Made by a program: the position numbers and the translations under genes. 64,000 nucleotides of DNA from the NCBI GenBank assembly GCA_902521355.1, contig CABYRT010000006.1:1-64000 (forward strand). The letters run 5' to 3'. Below the pieces are notes generated by a model. The model had not been told where the DNA came from. It did not search any database and saw only the letters and a program-made list of their open reading frames with translations. Source of the DNA: an uncultured Pelagibacteraceae bacterium. Its GTDB lineage: Bacteria > Pseudomonadota > Alphaproteobacteria > Pelagibacterales > Pelagibacteraceae. Shown here piece after piece: positions 1-8,899 of this stretch (position 1 is the stretch's first letter; each line of letters begins with the position of its first letter).

Positions 1-98
1 TGGTCTTTTCTGTACTTTTCTAGATATTTCTCTGAGAAAAGCTGATTTCCAAGTAGAAAAAATAATTTCATTAACTATATATAACCCTTTAAAAATTT
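1..98. other. Left-edge sequence, unassigned
   Basis: No gene can be assigned to these 98 bases. One plus-strand frame is open from base 1 and stops at base 45, so this may be the 3' end of an upstream gene. A second frame stays open into the following SDR gene. Neither fragment is long enough to recognise. Confidence 0.3.
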
Positions 99-809
99 AT
101 GTCAGAAAAATATTTAGTAGTAGGTGCGACAGGATCTATCGGATCTAATTTAGCCGAACAGTTATACGCAGCTGGGAAAGAAGTACATTTAATCGGTAGG
201 GATGAAGAAAGAACAAAATCTTTGTCTGAAAAACTAAATTGTAAATATACAGTCTCTGATGTTTTAGAAAATGGTTTTGTTGAAAAGATTAAGTCCGAAA
301 TAGATGATATCAAAGGTATAGCTTATTGTGTTGGTTCAATTGATTTAAAACCTTTGAGAATGGTTACAGAACAAGATTTTACAAAATGTATGAAACTAAA
401 TTTATATTCTGCAGTAGATTTAATTAAAGGTTATCAAGAAAGTTTAAAAAAAAATAAAGGATCGATTGTTTTGTTTTCAACTGTTGCTGCTCAAAGGGGT
501 TTTACAAATCATGCAATTATAGCTTCAACTAAAGCAGCTGTTGAAGGATTAACTGTTTCTTTAGCAGCAGAATTTGCTCCTAATATAAGAGTAAATTGCA
601 TTGCTCCAAGTTTAACTAATTCAAAAATTGCAGAGCCAATGCTTAAAAATAAAGTTTTAGCTGATGGTATAGCAAAAGCCCATCCATTAAAAAGACTTGG
701 AGAAGGTAAAGACTCAGCTTCGCTTGCAAAATTTCTAATAACTGAAGACAGTTCTTGGGTTACAGGACAAATTATTGCTGTCGATGGTGGTAGATCAAAA
801 CTTTCATAG
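99..809 (+). CDS. Atypical short-chain dehydrogenase/reductase (SDR) lacking the catalytic Tyr
   Basis: A 236-residue protein with the SDR Rossmann fold. The glycine-rich nucleotide-binding motif is at residues 9-15 (GATGSIG), the catalytic-type Ser is near residue 127, and the Lys of the YxxxK motif is at residue 145. The C-terminal segment ending in VDGG is typical of the family. The residue that should be the catalytic Tyr (141) is Ile, codon ATA, so ordinary dehydrogenase chemistry is doubtful. The protein may instead bind a nucleotide or carry out an isomerase-like or epimerase-like reaction. The next gene starts 2 bases after this stop, so the two are probably co-transcribed. The substrate cannot be inferred. 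Confidence 0.85.
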   Translation: MSEKYLVVGATGSIGSNLAEQLYAAGKEVHLIGRDEERTKSLSEKLNCKYTVSDVLENGFVEKIKSEIDDIKGIAYCVGSIDLKPLRMVTEQDFTKCMKLNLYSAVDLIKGYQESLKKNKGSIVLFSTVAAQRGFTNHAIIASTKAAVEGLTVSLAAEFAPNIRVNCIAPSLTNSKIAEPMLKNKVLADGIAKAHPLKRLGEGKDSASLAKFLITEDSSWVTGQIIAVDGGRSKLS

Positions 810-810
810 A

Positions 811-1875
811 GTGAAGAAATTATTATTTCTTTTATCATTAATACTATTCTCAACTAATTCATTTAGTAAAAATTTTAATTTTAATAAAATTATTGAATTA
901 GAAGCACCTTGGGGTTCGTCGTTCGTTAATGAAAATGAAATGATTGTTACCGAGAAAGGTGGCAAAATAAAATTTGTAAACATTTCTACAAGGGAGATAA
1001 ATGAAATTGATCATAACTTAAATTTTGTAGAATATGGACAGGGAGGATTATTGGATATTCTGTATCATGAAGATTACATTTACATCTCATACACAGAAAA
1101 TAGAAATAATTGGAAGACTAGTACTTCAATTGCACGTGCAAAATTTAATAAAAACAAATTAAATTTTAAAAATATTTTTCAAGCCAATCCACCAATTGAC
1201 TCGCCCTATCATTTTGGTTCAAGACTTGCAATTAAAGACAACTATTTATTTGCTTCTGCAGGTGAAAGAGGCGGGGGAATGATTGCTCAAGATGGAAATA
1301 AACATCCAGGAAGTATAATTAGAATTTATCTAGATGGTGGCATTCCAAAAGACAATCCTCGTTTTGAGGGGAAATCAGACTGGCTACCTGAAATATATCA
1401 AATTGGTGTAAGAAATCCTCAAGGTTTAGCTTTATCACCTTTTGATGGAAAAATTTATATGAGCAATCATGGTGCAAAAGGAGGCGATTGGTTTGGTGAA
1501 GCAAAGAAAGGTGAAAATTATGGTTGGAAAATTCTTGGATGGGGTGGCACAAATTATTCAGGTATACCAATAGGGCCAAAATGGAAACCTGGCTTTACAA
1601 AAGCCATTCAATATTGGGTTCCATCAATAGCCACAAGTGCAATCACAATTTATAAAGGTAATGAATTTAAAGATTGGAATGGTCATGCATTAATTACTTC
1701 TCTTAAAGATAAGTCTCTAAGAAAATTAGAGTTTAATGATTTATCAAACGTAAAAGAGGAAATAATATTTAAAGATAAAATTGGAAGAATCAGAGACATA
1801 CAAATTCATCCTATAAATGGTAAACTATATTTTTTAAATCAAGATGGATTGTGGTTGATGGAAAATTCTAGTTAG
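811..1875 (+). CDS. PQQ-dependent sugar dehydrogenase family protein (YliI/aldose sugar dehydrogenase-like), exported
   Basis: A six-bladed beta-propeller protein of the soluble glucose/sorbosone dehydrogenase family, which oxidises aldose sugars with PQQ in the periplasm. Family signatures include the early propeller segments GGLLDILYH and FGSRLAI, followed by the IGVRNPQGLA and GENYGWK motifs. I chose the GTG at 811 because it gives a clean signal peptide of about 19 residues (KKLLFLLSLILF core). The ATG at 775 would overlap the SDR gene by 35 bases and bury the signal. The protein is 354 residues, a usual length. It ends with an 8-base convergent overlap with the next gene. PQQ synthesis genes are not visible here, so cofactor supply is unknown. 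Confidence 0.85.
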   Translation: MKKLLFLLSLILFSTNSFSKNFNFNKIIELEAPWGSSFVNENEMIVTEKGGKIKFVNISTREINEIDHNLNFVEYGQGGLLDILYHEDYIYISYTENRNNWKTSTSIARAKFNKNKLNFKNIFQANPPIDSPYHFGSRLAIKDNYLFASAGERGGGMIAQDGNKHPGSIIRIYLDGGIPKDNPRFEGKSDWLPEIYQIGVRNPQGLALSPFDGKIYMSNHGAKGGDWFGEAKKGENYGWKILGWGGTNYSGIPIGPKWKPGFTKAIQYWVPSIATSAITIYKGNEFKDWNGHALITSLKDKSLRKLEFNDLSNVKEEIIFKDKIGRIRDIQIHPINGKLYFLNQDGLWLMENSS

Positions 1876-2869
1876 TATCAAAAAGCTCTTTAAGTAATTT
1901 AAATTCACCAATTTTAAAAATAATTGCATCATCTTTTTTAAATCCAAATTTTTCTGCATTTTGCTTAAACCTTAAAGGGGGCTCTAATATTGGTTCAAGT
2001 GATAAGACAAAAGTTCCCCAATGCATTCCAATTACTTTTTTACTTTTTAAATCTTTAGCAATTCCAAGGGCTTCTTCAGGGTTAGTGTGGTAAGCAGAAG
2101 AATCTTTAATTGAAGCCATAGGATAAAAATTATATGCGCCAATGTTAATAAATGTTAAATCAATTGGACCATACTTATCTCCCAATTCTTTATATATTTT
2201 TCCAACACCAGTATCACATGAAAATAATATTTTTTTTCCTTTGTATTCAATCAAATAGCTGCCCCATAAAGTTTTGTTAGTATCCGTTAAACTCCTTTTT
2301 GACCAGTGGACTGATGGCAAAAAAGTAATATTTAAATTCTGATTTATTCTTATTTGATCATACCAATCCATTTCATTTACATCTTTAAATCTATTAATTT
2401 TAAAATATTTTTTTAGTCCTAAAGGTAACAGGACTTTAGATTCTTTATAAGGAAATCTCATTATTGTTTTCATATCTTGATGATCGTAGTGATTGTGAGT
2501 TAGTAGAAAAATATCTGTTCTTGGTATCTCATTAAGTTTTAATGCTGGTTCGGTAAATCTCTTTGGCCCAAAAAATAAAGGTCCTACATTTTTTGAAAAA
2601 ACTGGATCTGTTATTATTGTTATTCCCCCTAATTTTAATAAAAATGTTGCATGACCTATCCACGCTACATAATCTTCTTTTTGGAAATTATTTAAATCCA
2701 ATAAAACTTTTTCTTTTTTAATGATATTACTTTCAGGAAAAGTCATATCTAATTTTTTTTTTTCTTGATTAAAGACCTTAAACGACCAGTTGAAATTCAT
2801 ATCAATCACCTTTGATCCTTCAGGATTACGAAATGTGCCATTTGCTAAATGATGATATTTTTTTTTCAT
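1868..2869 (-). CDS. Metallo-beta-lactamase-fold hydrolase, NAPE-PLD/UlaG-like
   Basis: A 333-residue metal-dependent hydrolase. The metal-binding HxHxDH motif is at residues 125-130 (HNHYDH), preceded by the family segment WIGHATFLLKLGG near residue 70. Later metal ligands are suggested by SVHWSKRS, FSCDTG and GMHWGTF. This arrangement matches the bacterial homologues of N-acyl-phosphatidylethanolamine phospholipase D, but the substrate in bacteria is usually unknown. There is no signal peptide, so it is probably cytoplasmic. It lies 6 bases downstream of the arylesterase gene on the same strand, so both may be read from one promoter and could act on lipids. The lipid role is inference. Confidence 0.85.
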   Translation of the reverse strand: MKKKYHHLANGTFRNPEGSKVIDMNFNWSFKVFNQEKKKLDMTFPESNIIKKEKVLLDLNNFQKEDYVAWIGHATFLLKLGGITIITDPVFSKNVGPLFFGPKRFTEPALKLNEIPRTDIFLLTHNHYDHQDMKTIMRFPYKESKVLLPLGLKKYFKINRFKDVNEMDWYDQIRINQNLNITFLPSVHWSKRSLTDTNKTLWGSYLIEYKGKKILFSCDTGVGKIYKELGDKYGPIDLTFINIGAYNFYPMASIKDSSAYHTNPEEALGIAKDLKSKKVIGMHWGTFVLSLEPILEPPLRFKQNAEKFGFKKDDAIIFKIGEFKLLKELFDTN

Positions 2870-2875
2870 ATCCGA

Positions 2876-3484
2876 TTAATAATTTTTTGAAATAATATCT
2901 TGAATTGTATTACTAATCACTATTGTTCCAGCTTTGTTAGGATGTATGCCATCTTGTTGATTTAGATTTGGATCAAGAGCAACACCCTCTAGCAAAAATG
3001 GAATTAAAGGTAAATTATATTTTTTTGACAATTTAGGATAAATAGCATCAAAATTTTTTTTATATTTAGTTCCATGAGTTGTTGGCGCAACCATCCCAGC
3101 TATTATAATTTTTATTTTTTTACTGTTAGCGATTTTAATTATTTCTTCTAAATTTCTCTCGGTTTCATCTGGTTGAATTCCTCTAAGCATATCATTTGCC
3201 CCAAGACCAAGGATGATTAGATCAATACCGGGTTCTGATAAACTCCATTCTGCTCTATTCAATCCACCAGAAGAAGTACTTCCTGACACACTTCCATTTA
3301 TTACCTTAATATTTAAACCACTCCTAACGAGATTACTTTCTAAAACCAAAGATAAGTGTTGTTCTTTAGGTAGACCATAACCCGCCATTAAACTATCGCC
3401 GAATAATATAACCTTTTCTATTGCACTTGCATTTATGTGCACTAGAAAGAATAACAATATTTTTATAAATAAACTTTTATTCAT
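2876..3484 (-). CDS. tesA: SGNH/GDSL arylesterase, TesA-like, periplasmic
   Basis: A 202-residue lysophospholipase/thioesterase-type hydrolase. With the start at 3484 the protein begins with a signal peptide of about 20 residues. The four SGNH blocks follow: FGDS at residues 28-31 with the nucleophilic Ser, SVSGSTSSGG with the oxyanion Gly, GLGANDM with the Asn, and DGIHPN with the Asp/His pair. An in-frame upstream ATG at 3547 would give a longer N-terminus but would run through the divergent ABC gene. The CAT of this start codon overlaps the ATG of the divergent ybbA gene. The tesA/ybbA-ybbP divergent arrangement is the same as in E. coli, which supports the symbol. Confidence 0.88.
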   Translation of the reverse strand: MNKSLFIKILLFFLVHINASAIEKVILFGDSLMAGYGLPKEQHLSLVLESNLVRSGLNIKVINGSVSGSTSSGGLNRAEWSLSEPGIDLIILGLGANDMLRGIQPDETERNLEEIIKIANSKKIKIIIAGMVAPTTHGTKYKKNFDAIYPKLSKKYNLPLIPFLLEGVALDPNLNQQDGIHPNKAGTIVISNTIQDIISKNY

Positions 3485-4148
3485 GAACACACTTCTTAAA
3501 TTAAAAAAAATAAATCTCAAATACCAAACTGGAAAGGACAATATCAATGTTTTAAAAAATATTGATTTAACTATAAAAAAAAAAGAAACTGTATCTGTGG
3601 TTGGAGAAAGTGGGTCAGGAAAAACAAGCTTAATTATGCTTATTGGTGGACTAGAACGTCCAACCTCAGGGAAAATTATATTTCAAGACAGGGAAATAAC
3701 AAATCTTAATGAAGACGAAGTATCTGAAATTAGAAAGCAAAATATAGGAATTATATTTCAATCTTTCTATTTAATTCCAAATTATACAGCTGTTGAAAAT
3801 GTAGCTTTAACACTTGAACTTAATGAATTTAAAAATCCAGAGAAAGAAGCAAAAAGTTTATTAGATCGATTTGGTCTAAAACATAGATTCAATAATCTTC
3901 CAAGTCAATTATCTGGCGGCGAGCAACAACGTGTGGCGATTGCAAGAGCTATTGCAATGAAACCAGATTTGATTTTAGCTGATGAACCAACTGGTAATCT
4001 AGATACCGAAAATTCAATAATGATCTCTGAAATTTTATTTAAATACGTCAAAGAAGAAGGATCTTCTTTAATAATGGTCACACATGATCCAAAATTAGCA
4101 GACAAAGCAAAACGAAAAATTAAAATCAAAGATGGAAAAATTAAATAA
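3483..4148 (+). CDS. ybbA: ABC transporter ATP-binding protein, YbbA/LolD family
   Basis: A 221-residue ATPase of the LolD/MacB type. It has Walker A (GESGSGKTS), a Q-loop (FQSFYLIP), the signature LSGGEQQRVAIARA, Walker B (LILADEPTGNLD) and the H-loop (VTHDP). It should power the large permease encoded directly downstream, with which it overlaps by 17 bases. I start it at the ATG at 3483. An upstream in-frame start at 3435 adds a non-conserved tail inside the opposing esterase gene. With the chosen start the gene shares its start codon bases with tesA, so the promoter must lie within tesA or the transcript is leaderless. The substrate of YbbAP systems is not firmly established. Confidence 0.92.
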   Translation: MNTLLKLKKINLKYQTGKDNINVLKNIDLTIKKKETVSVVGESGSGKTSLIMLIGGLERPTSGKIIFQDREITNLNEDEVSEIRKQNIGIIFQSFYLIPNYTAVENVALTLELNEFKNPEKEAKSLLDRFGLKHRFNNLPSQLSGGEQQRVAIARAIAMKPDLILADEPTGNLDTENSIMISEILFKYVKEEGSSLIMVTHDPKLADKAKRKIKIKDGKIK

Positions 4149-6669
4149 TTCTTCGAAGTTAAGTTTAATATTCAAGTATGCTTTAAAGGATTTAAGCAGA
4201 AATTATAAAAAAATTTCAAGCATTATTGTAACGCTGTTTATCAGTCTTTTTATTTTAAGTGCCATCTTTACAATCGAAGATAGTTTAAAAAAAGAGCTTA
4301 ATGATAATGCAAAAGTTCTTTTGGGTGGAGATCTCGAAATCGATTATAACCGTAATCAGGGGGATCTTAATTTAGTCAATAAAGTAAAGGAATTTTCAAC
4401 TGTCTCACAAATGATAGAGTTCAGTACAATGCTTTCAACGACAGGCAGAGAAAAAAATAAATCATTATTTACAAGAATTAAAACAGTTGATGAAAAATAT
4501 CCACTTTACGGTGAAGTTGTTTATGAGCCAGAAGATGCTTATGAAAGAATGCAAAAAGAAACCAAGACAATTTTGATTAATGAAAGTTTATCAAAAACTT
4601 TAAAGATAAGAATAAATGACAAAGTTAAGGTACAAGATCAAATTTTCATAGTTGTTGGAATTATAAAATCTGTACCTGATGTCAGTGGGTTTGTAGCTTT
4701 TGGAGATTGGGCGTTAGCAGGAAAACAAACTTTGGAGATATTAAAACTAAATGGAATAGGTAGTTTTTTAAATTATGAATATAAAGTAAAGTTTAAACCA
4801 GGTGATGATCCAGAAAAAATAGAAAGTAAGATCAAAGATATTTTTAAAGATGACCAAAAAGTAAAGCTTAGATTTCCAGAAAATTCAGCTAGTGGCTTAA
4901 AAAGGATAATTAATAATTTTTCACAATTTCTATCTTTAGTTTCAATTAGTGCAATGTTAATAGCTGGAATAGGTATCGCTAATACATTGTTGTCATTTAT
5001 AAACCAGAATAATATGTCTATAGCTGTAAGAAAAGCTGTAGGATTTTATTCAGGGAATATAAAGACACTTTATTATCTTCAATTATTAATATTATTATTT
5101 ATTATTACTGTAATTTCTTATGGCTCAAGTTTTCTAATTGTACCAATTGCAGATAAATATTTGTCTGATGGGTTGGGATTAAATGTTTATCCAAAATTCT
5201 CTTTAATAAATTTTATAAAAATATTTATTGTAGGTTTGTTAATTCTTATAATTTTTTCAATACCAACAATAAGTTCAATTGATCAAGTTAAAGCATCAAA
5301 CTTATTTAGAAATGTATTCCAAAACCTACAATTTTATTACTCAAAAAAGTCGGTTATTTTGAGTTTTATCTTGTTATCATTTTTAGTTTTATTGTTTACA
5401 CTAGGATCTGAAAGGCCTTCTTATAGCTTGGGTTATTTTCTGGCTTTTTTTGTATGTCTAATTGTATTTTTTTTACTTTCGAAATTTATAATTTATTTAC
5501 TGAAAAAATTTAATTTTATTTCAAATATATCTTTAAAAGTATCGATAAAAAATATAACTCAAACAAAAAGTATCACTCCTATAACAATTATGTCTTTAGG
5601 CTTAGGTGTAACATTATTATTAACTTTAGCTTTAGTTGGAACAAATTTTAAAAGAGAAATTTCAAGATCTATTCCAGATATTGCACCTGATTATTTTTTT
5701 GTTGGAATTCAAAAAGGTGAAAAGAAAAAATTCGAACAAGGTGTTTACAAAATGAATCCTGATGCGAACATTGAAATAGTACCTATGGTTTCTTCCGGAA
5801 TAGTAAAAATTAATGGTGTGAGTCCAAATAGCTATATTAAACCAGATAATGATAGTTATTGGGTAATTGGAAGTGAAAGAAGATCTTCTTGGGTTGAAAA
5901 TATACCTAAAGATAACCCAATTTTAAAAGGAGAATGGTGGGATTTATCTAAACCTAACCAACTTCAGATATCACTTGATGCAAAAGTAGCTAAAGATTTT
6001 AATATTGAGTTGGGAGATATTTTTACTTTAAATATTTATGGTCGTGAAATTGATGGAGAAATAGTTAATTTTAGAGAAGTTGATTATCGTGATCTAAGTA
6101 TTAATTTTGCCATGTTATTTAATCCACAATTTGCAAAAAAAATTCCTCATGAATATTTAGCAACTGCTAAATTTAAAAATCTAGATAATTTTGATGAAAC
6201 TAAAATGTTAGAAGTATTACCGAGTTTGTCTATGATAAAAATTGCTGATTACTTAAACAAAGTAACATCAGTTTTAAATAAAGTCTTCATAGCTGTAACC
6301 CTAATTTCTGGTGTAACAATTGTCATTGGATTAATTGTTATCTCAAGTGCTATAATGGTCCAAGGAAAAGTAAAAGAGTACCAAAATCTTGTATTTAAAA
6401 TTTTAGGTTTTTCAAAAAAAGAAATTATATTTTCGTCTTTGATAGAATTTATAATTATTTTTATCTCGGTAATATTAATTGCAATTTTTTTTGCAGTAAT
6501 TGGATCAAAATTTATTATGGAGAATATTTTTGAATTAGTTTGGCAATTAGATTTTAAAGTTTTAATTTACCTTGGTGCCTCTATAGGAATTGTGACTTTG
6601 ATTTTAATTATGCTAACTAATCTTAAGTACTTAAGTCCTAAAGTTTATCCATTAATAAGAAATCAATAG
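4132..6669 (+). CDS. ybbP: FtsX-like ABC permease, YbbP family
   Basis: An 845-residue permease with the duplicated MacB/FtsX layout. It has an N-terminal helix near residue 30, a first periplasmic domain, three helices at about residues 270-380, a central helix pair near 410-460, a second periplasmic domain at about 510-710, and three final helices. This is the YbbP/LolE-like double architecture of an inner-membrane protein that handles lipophilic or envelope substrates. It is the partner of the preceding ATPase, with which it overlaps by 17 bases. It ends 6 bases before the convergent folD stop. The length is normal for the family. Confidence 0.92.
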   Translation: MEKLNNSSKLSLIFKYALKDLSRNYKKISSIIVTLFISLFILSAIFTIEDSLKKELNDNAKVLLGGDLEIDYNRNQGDLNLVNKVKEFSTVSQMIEFSTMLSTTGREKNKSLFTRIKTVDEKYPLYGEVVYEPEDAYERMQKETKTILINESLSKTLKIRINDKVKVQDQIFIVVGIIKSVPDVSGFVAFGDWALAGKQTLEILKLNGIGSFLNYEYKVKFKPGDDPEKIESKIKDIFKDDQKVKLRFPENSASGLKRIINNFSQFLSLVSISAMLIAGIGIANTLLSFINQNNMSIAVRKAVGFYSGNIKTLYYLQLLILLFIITVISYGSSFLIVPIADKYLSDGLGLNVYPKFSLINFIKIFIVGLLILIIFSIPTISSIDQVKASNLFRNVFQNLQFYYSKKSVILSFILLSFLVLLFTLGSERPSYSLGYFLAFFVCLIVFFLLSKFIIYLLKKFNFISNISLKVSIKNITQTKSITPITIMSLGLGVTLLLTLALVGTNFKREISRSIPDIAPDYFFVGIQKGEKKKFEQGVYKMNPDANIEIVPMVSSGIVKINGVSPNSYIKPDNDSYWVIGSERRSSWVENIPKDNPILKGEWWDLSKPNQLQISLDAKVAKDFNIELGDIFTLNIYGREIDGEIVNFREVDYRDLSINFAMLFNPQFAKKIPHEYLATAKFKNLDNFDETKMLEVLPSLSMIKIADYLNKVTSVLNKVFIAVTLISGVTIVIGLIVISSAIMVQGKVKEYQNLVFKILGFSKKEIIFSSLIEFIIIFISVILIAIFFAVIGSKFIMENIFELVWQLDFKVLIYLGASIGIVTLILIMLTNLKYLSPKVYPLIRNQ

Positions 6670-6675
6670 TAAATT

Positions 6676-7521
6676 TTATTTATTTGCTCTTTTAAAACAT
6701 TCGATTGTATTTTTAAGTAAACATGCAATAGTCATAGGTCCAACTCCACCTGGAACTGGAGTTAAAGCTTTTGCAACTTTTGATACTTCTTCAAATGCAA
6801 CATCGCCAACTAGGCCGTTTTCAGTTTTATTAATACCAACGTCAATCACAATTGCATCTTTTTTAACCCAATCACCTTTTACAAGCTCAGGGATCCCAAC
6901 AGCAGCAACTATAATGTCTCCTTTTAAACATTCACCTTTAAGATCATTTGTTTTTGAATGAGTAATTGTAACTGTGCAATTTTCTTTCAACAATAACTGC
7001 GTCATTGGCTTACCATTTAAATTTGATCTTCCAACAATTACAGCCTTTTTTCCATTAAGGTTTGGTTCAATTTTTTTTATTAATAAATAACAACCTAAAG
7101 GAGTACATGGGATAGAACTTTCATAACCTGACGACAGATTACCAACATTCATGGGATGAAATCCATCTACATCTTTCTCTGGCCTAATTGCCTCTATAAC
7201 TTTTTGTTTATCAATATGTTTTGGAAGTGGGAGCTGGACTAAAATTCCTGAGACAGAATCGTCATTATTAAGTTCATCGATTTTTTTTAAAACTTCACTT
7301 TCTTCAACACTGTCAGGGTATCTAATCACCTCTGATTTAAGGCCTACTTCATTGGCAGATTTCTCTTTATTTCTAACATAAATTTGACTAGGTGCTAAAT
7401 CACCAATCAATACGACTGTTAAACCTGGTACTTTATTGTGCTTATCTTTTAAAGATAAGACTTCTTTCTTGAGCTCTTCTCTTAAATCAGCAGCAGCTTT
7501 TTTTCCATCAATTAAAATCAT
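6676..7521 (-). CDS. folD: Bifunctional methylenetetrahydrofolate dehydrogenase/cyclohydrolase FolD
   Basis: A 281-residue cytoplasmic enzyme that interconverts 5,10-methylene-THF and 10-formyl-THF using NADP. Visible family motifs are YVRNKEKSA with the catalytic Lys, GILVQLPLPKHID, the nucleotide-binding segment VIVGRSNLNGKP, and the C-terminal PVPGGVGPMTIACLL. Length and motifs are complete. It lies 3 bases downstream of a yggT gene in a minus-strand run that reaches back to hemC. One-carbon folate metabolism is prominent in SAR11, which oxidises methyl groups, so this enzyme is likely central there; that last point is clade knowledge rather than sequence evidence. Confidence 0.97.
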   Translation of the reverse strand: MILIDGKKAAADLREELKKEVLSLKDKHNKVPGLTVVLIGDLAPSQIYVRNKEKSANEVGLKSEVIRYPDSVEESEVLKKIDELNNDDSVSGILVQLPLPKHIDKQKVIEAIRPEKDVDGFHPMNVGNLSSGYESSIPCTPLGCYLLIKKIEPNLNGKKAVIVGRSNLNGKPMTQLLLKENCTVTITHSKTNDLKGECLKGDIIVAAVGIPELVKGDWVKKDAIVIDVGINKTENGLVGDVAFEEVSKVAKALTPVPGGVGPMTIACLLKNTIECFKRANK

Positions 7522-7524
7522 TTA

Positions 7525-7815
7525 TTAAAATATTAGTGGTGCAATGTAGAGCTTCATACACATTTCTATAAACCATATCAACAAAAGAAGTACAATTGGT
7601 GAAATATCAAAAGCTCCAAGGTTAGGTAAAAATCTCCTAATTCTAATTAAAATAGGTTCTGTCATTTTATAAGTGAAATCCAATATTAAATATACAAACC
7701 GATTACTAGTATTTAATACATTAAAACCAACTAACCAACTTATAACGACATTGGCAATTACAACATATGAATAAAGTTTTAAAATTTGAAGAGCTAAATA
7801 AAATATAGCAATCAT
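7525..7815 (-). CDS. YggT family integral membrane protein
   Basis: A 96-residue membrane protein with two hydrophobic segments, one at about residues 3-25 and one at about 68-92. Between them is the family's conserved cytoplasmic stretch (TEPILIRIRRFLPNLGAFDISPIV). YggT proteins are linked to osmotic or potassium stress in some bacteria and to cell-shape or division functions in others; the precise role here is not known. It overlaps the stop of the upstream mechanosensitive channel gene by 4 bases, which suggests translational coupling and a shared osmotic role. Confidence 0.88.
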   Translation of the reverse strand: MIAIFYLALQILKLYSYVVIANVVISWLVGFNVLNTSNRFVYLILDFTYKMTEPILIRIRRFLPNLGAFDISPIVLLLLIWFIEMCMKLYIAPLIF

Positions 7816-8897
7816 TTTTTTTCAACATAAATAGACTGACTCGGAAAAGCAAAAGCAGCTCCCTTGCCTTCAACAATTTTTTTTATTTCAAGTGCCAAAT
7901 TTTCTTTTACTTGTAAATAATTAGTCCAACTATTTGTTTTTGTAAAACATCTAACATACATATCAATCGAGCTATCTGAAAACTTATCAACTCTTACAGC
8001 GACTCCTACAGATTGGTCATAATCATCGCCTTTATTTATGTGATCTTCAATTTCGTCTCTTATTGTTTTCAATTGATCAATTGTGGTGTCGTATTGAAGA
8101 GTTATTATCCAACTAATAGCCCAGTTAGTCTTTCTTGTATTATTAATCACTGCATTTTCTGCAAATTGAAAATTAGGAATAATTGCCAGTGATTTATCAA
8201 ATTTTCTTATAACAGTTGATCTAAATCCAATGTTCTCGACAACTCCTTCAATAACTCCCTCAACTTTAATCCAATCACCAATTCTAAATCTTTTTTCAAC
8301 TAATACTAAAATTCCAGATATTAAATTTTTAAATAAATCCTGTGCACCTAATGCTACTGCTACTCCAAATAAACCTAATCCTGCAATTATTGGTCCAATT
8401 TTAATTCCCCATAACTCAAGAACAGCAGCTGCACCTAAAATAAAAATTAAAATTTTAAGAGACTTTATAATCCAGCCTATTAATTCTTTTGTCAGGACTT
8501 TATCTAATCCACTTAATATATATGATATAGGCTCAATTATCTGATGTATTATCCAAAATATTAAAATTGTTATTAAAGTTCTATTAACGTTATCTATGAA
8601 CCCCCTAGTCTCATTATCAAATGACATATAGTAACTGGCAAAAAAGACACCAAGAACAATTGGAAGAAACCTAGCAGGACCCTCCATAGATTTCACAAAA
8701 GTATCATCTAATTTATTGGTTGTCCTTTTTGAAATTAATTCTAATTTTTTTATTACAAGTTTGCTAATTAGACCTCTAAATATTAAAAATAATACAAATA
8801 TTCCAAGACCTATTATTATCTGAAAGAAATCTACCCCAAGAATTCCCTGTTTCCATACAGATAAAAACAACTCATTCAGTTTATTTAAAACGTCCAT
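7812..8897 (-). CDS. Small-conductance mechanosensitive channel, MscS family
   Basis: A 361-residue inner-membrane channel. About five hydrophobic segments occupy the first 180 residues. The pore-lining TM3 has the typical small-residue pattern (GLGLFGVAVALGAQDLFKN), followed by the conserved beta-domain (FRIGDWIKVEGVIEGVVENIGFRST) and an alpha/beta C-terminal domain. Such channels open on hypo-osmotic shock to release solutes. It overlaps yggT by 4 bases and starts 2 bases after hemD ends. It is longer than minimal MscS because of extra N-terminal helices. Confidence 0.92.
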   Translation of the reverse strand: MDVLNKLNELFLSVWKQGILGVDFFQIIIGLGIFVLFLIFRGLISKLVIKKLELISKRTTNKLDDTFVKSMEGPARFLPIVLGVFFASYYMSFDNETRGFIDNVNRTLITILIFWIIHQIIEPISYILSGLDKVLTKELIGWIIKSLKILIFILGAAAVLELWGIKIGPIIAGLGLFGVAVALGAQDLFKNLISGILVLVEKRFRIGDWIKVEGVIEGVVENIGFRSTVIRKFDKSLAIIPNFQFAENAVINNTRKTNWAISWIITLQYDTTIDQLKTIRDEIEDHINKGDDYDQSVGVAVRVDKFSDSSIDMYVRCFTKTNSWTNYLQVKENLALEIKKIVEGKGAAFAFPSQSIYVEKK

Positions 8898-8899
8898 AT

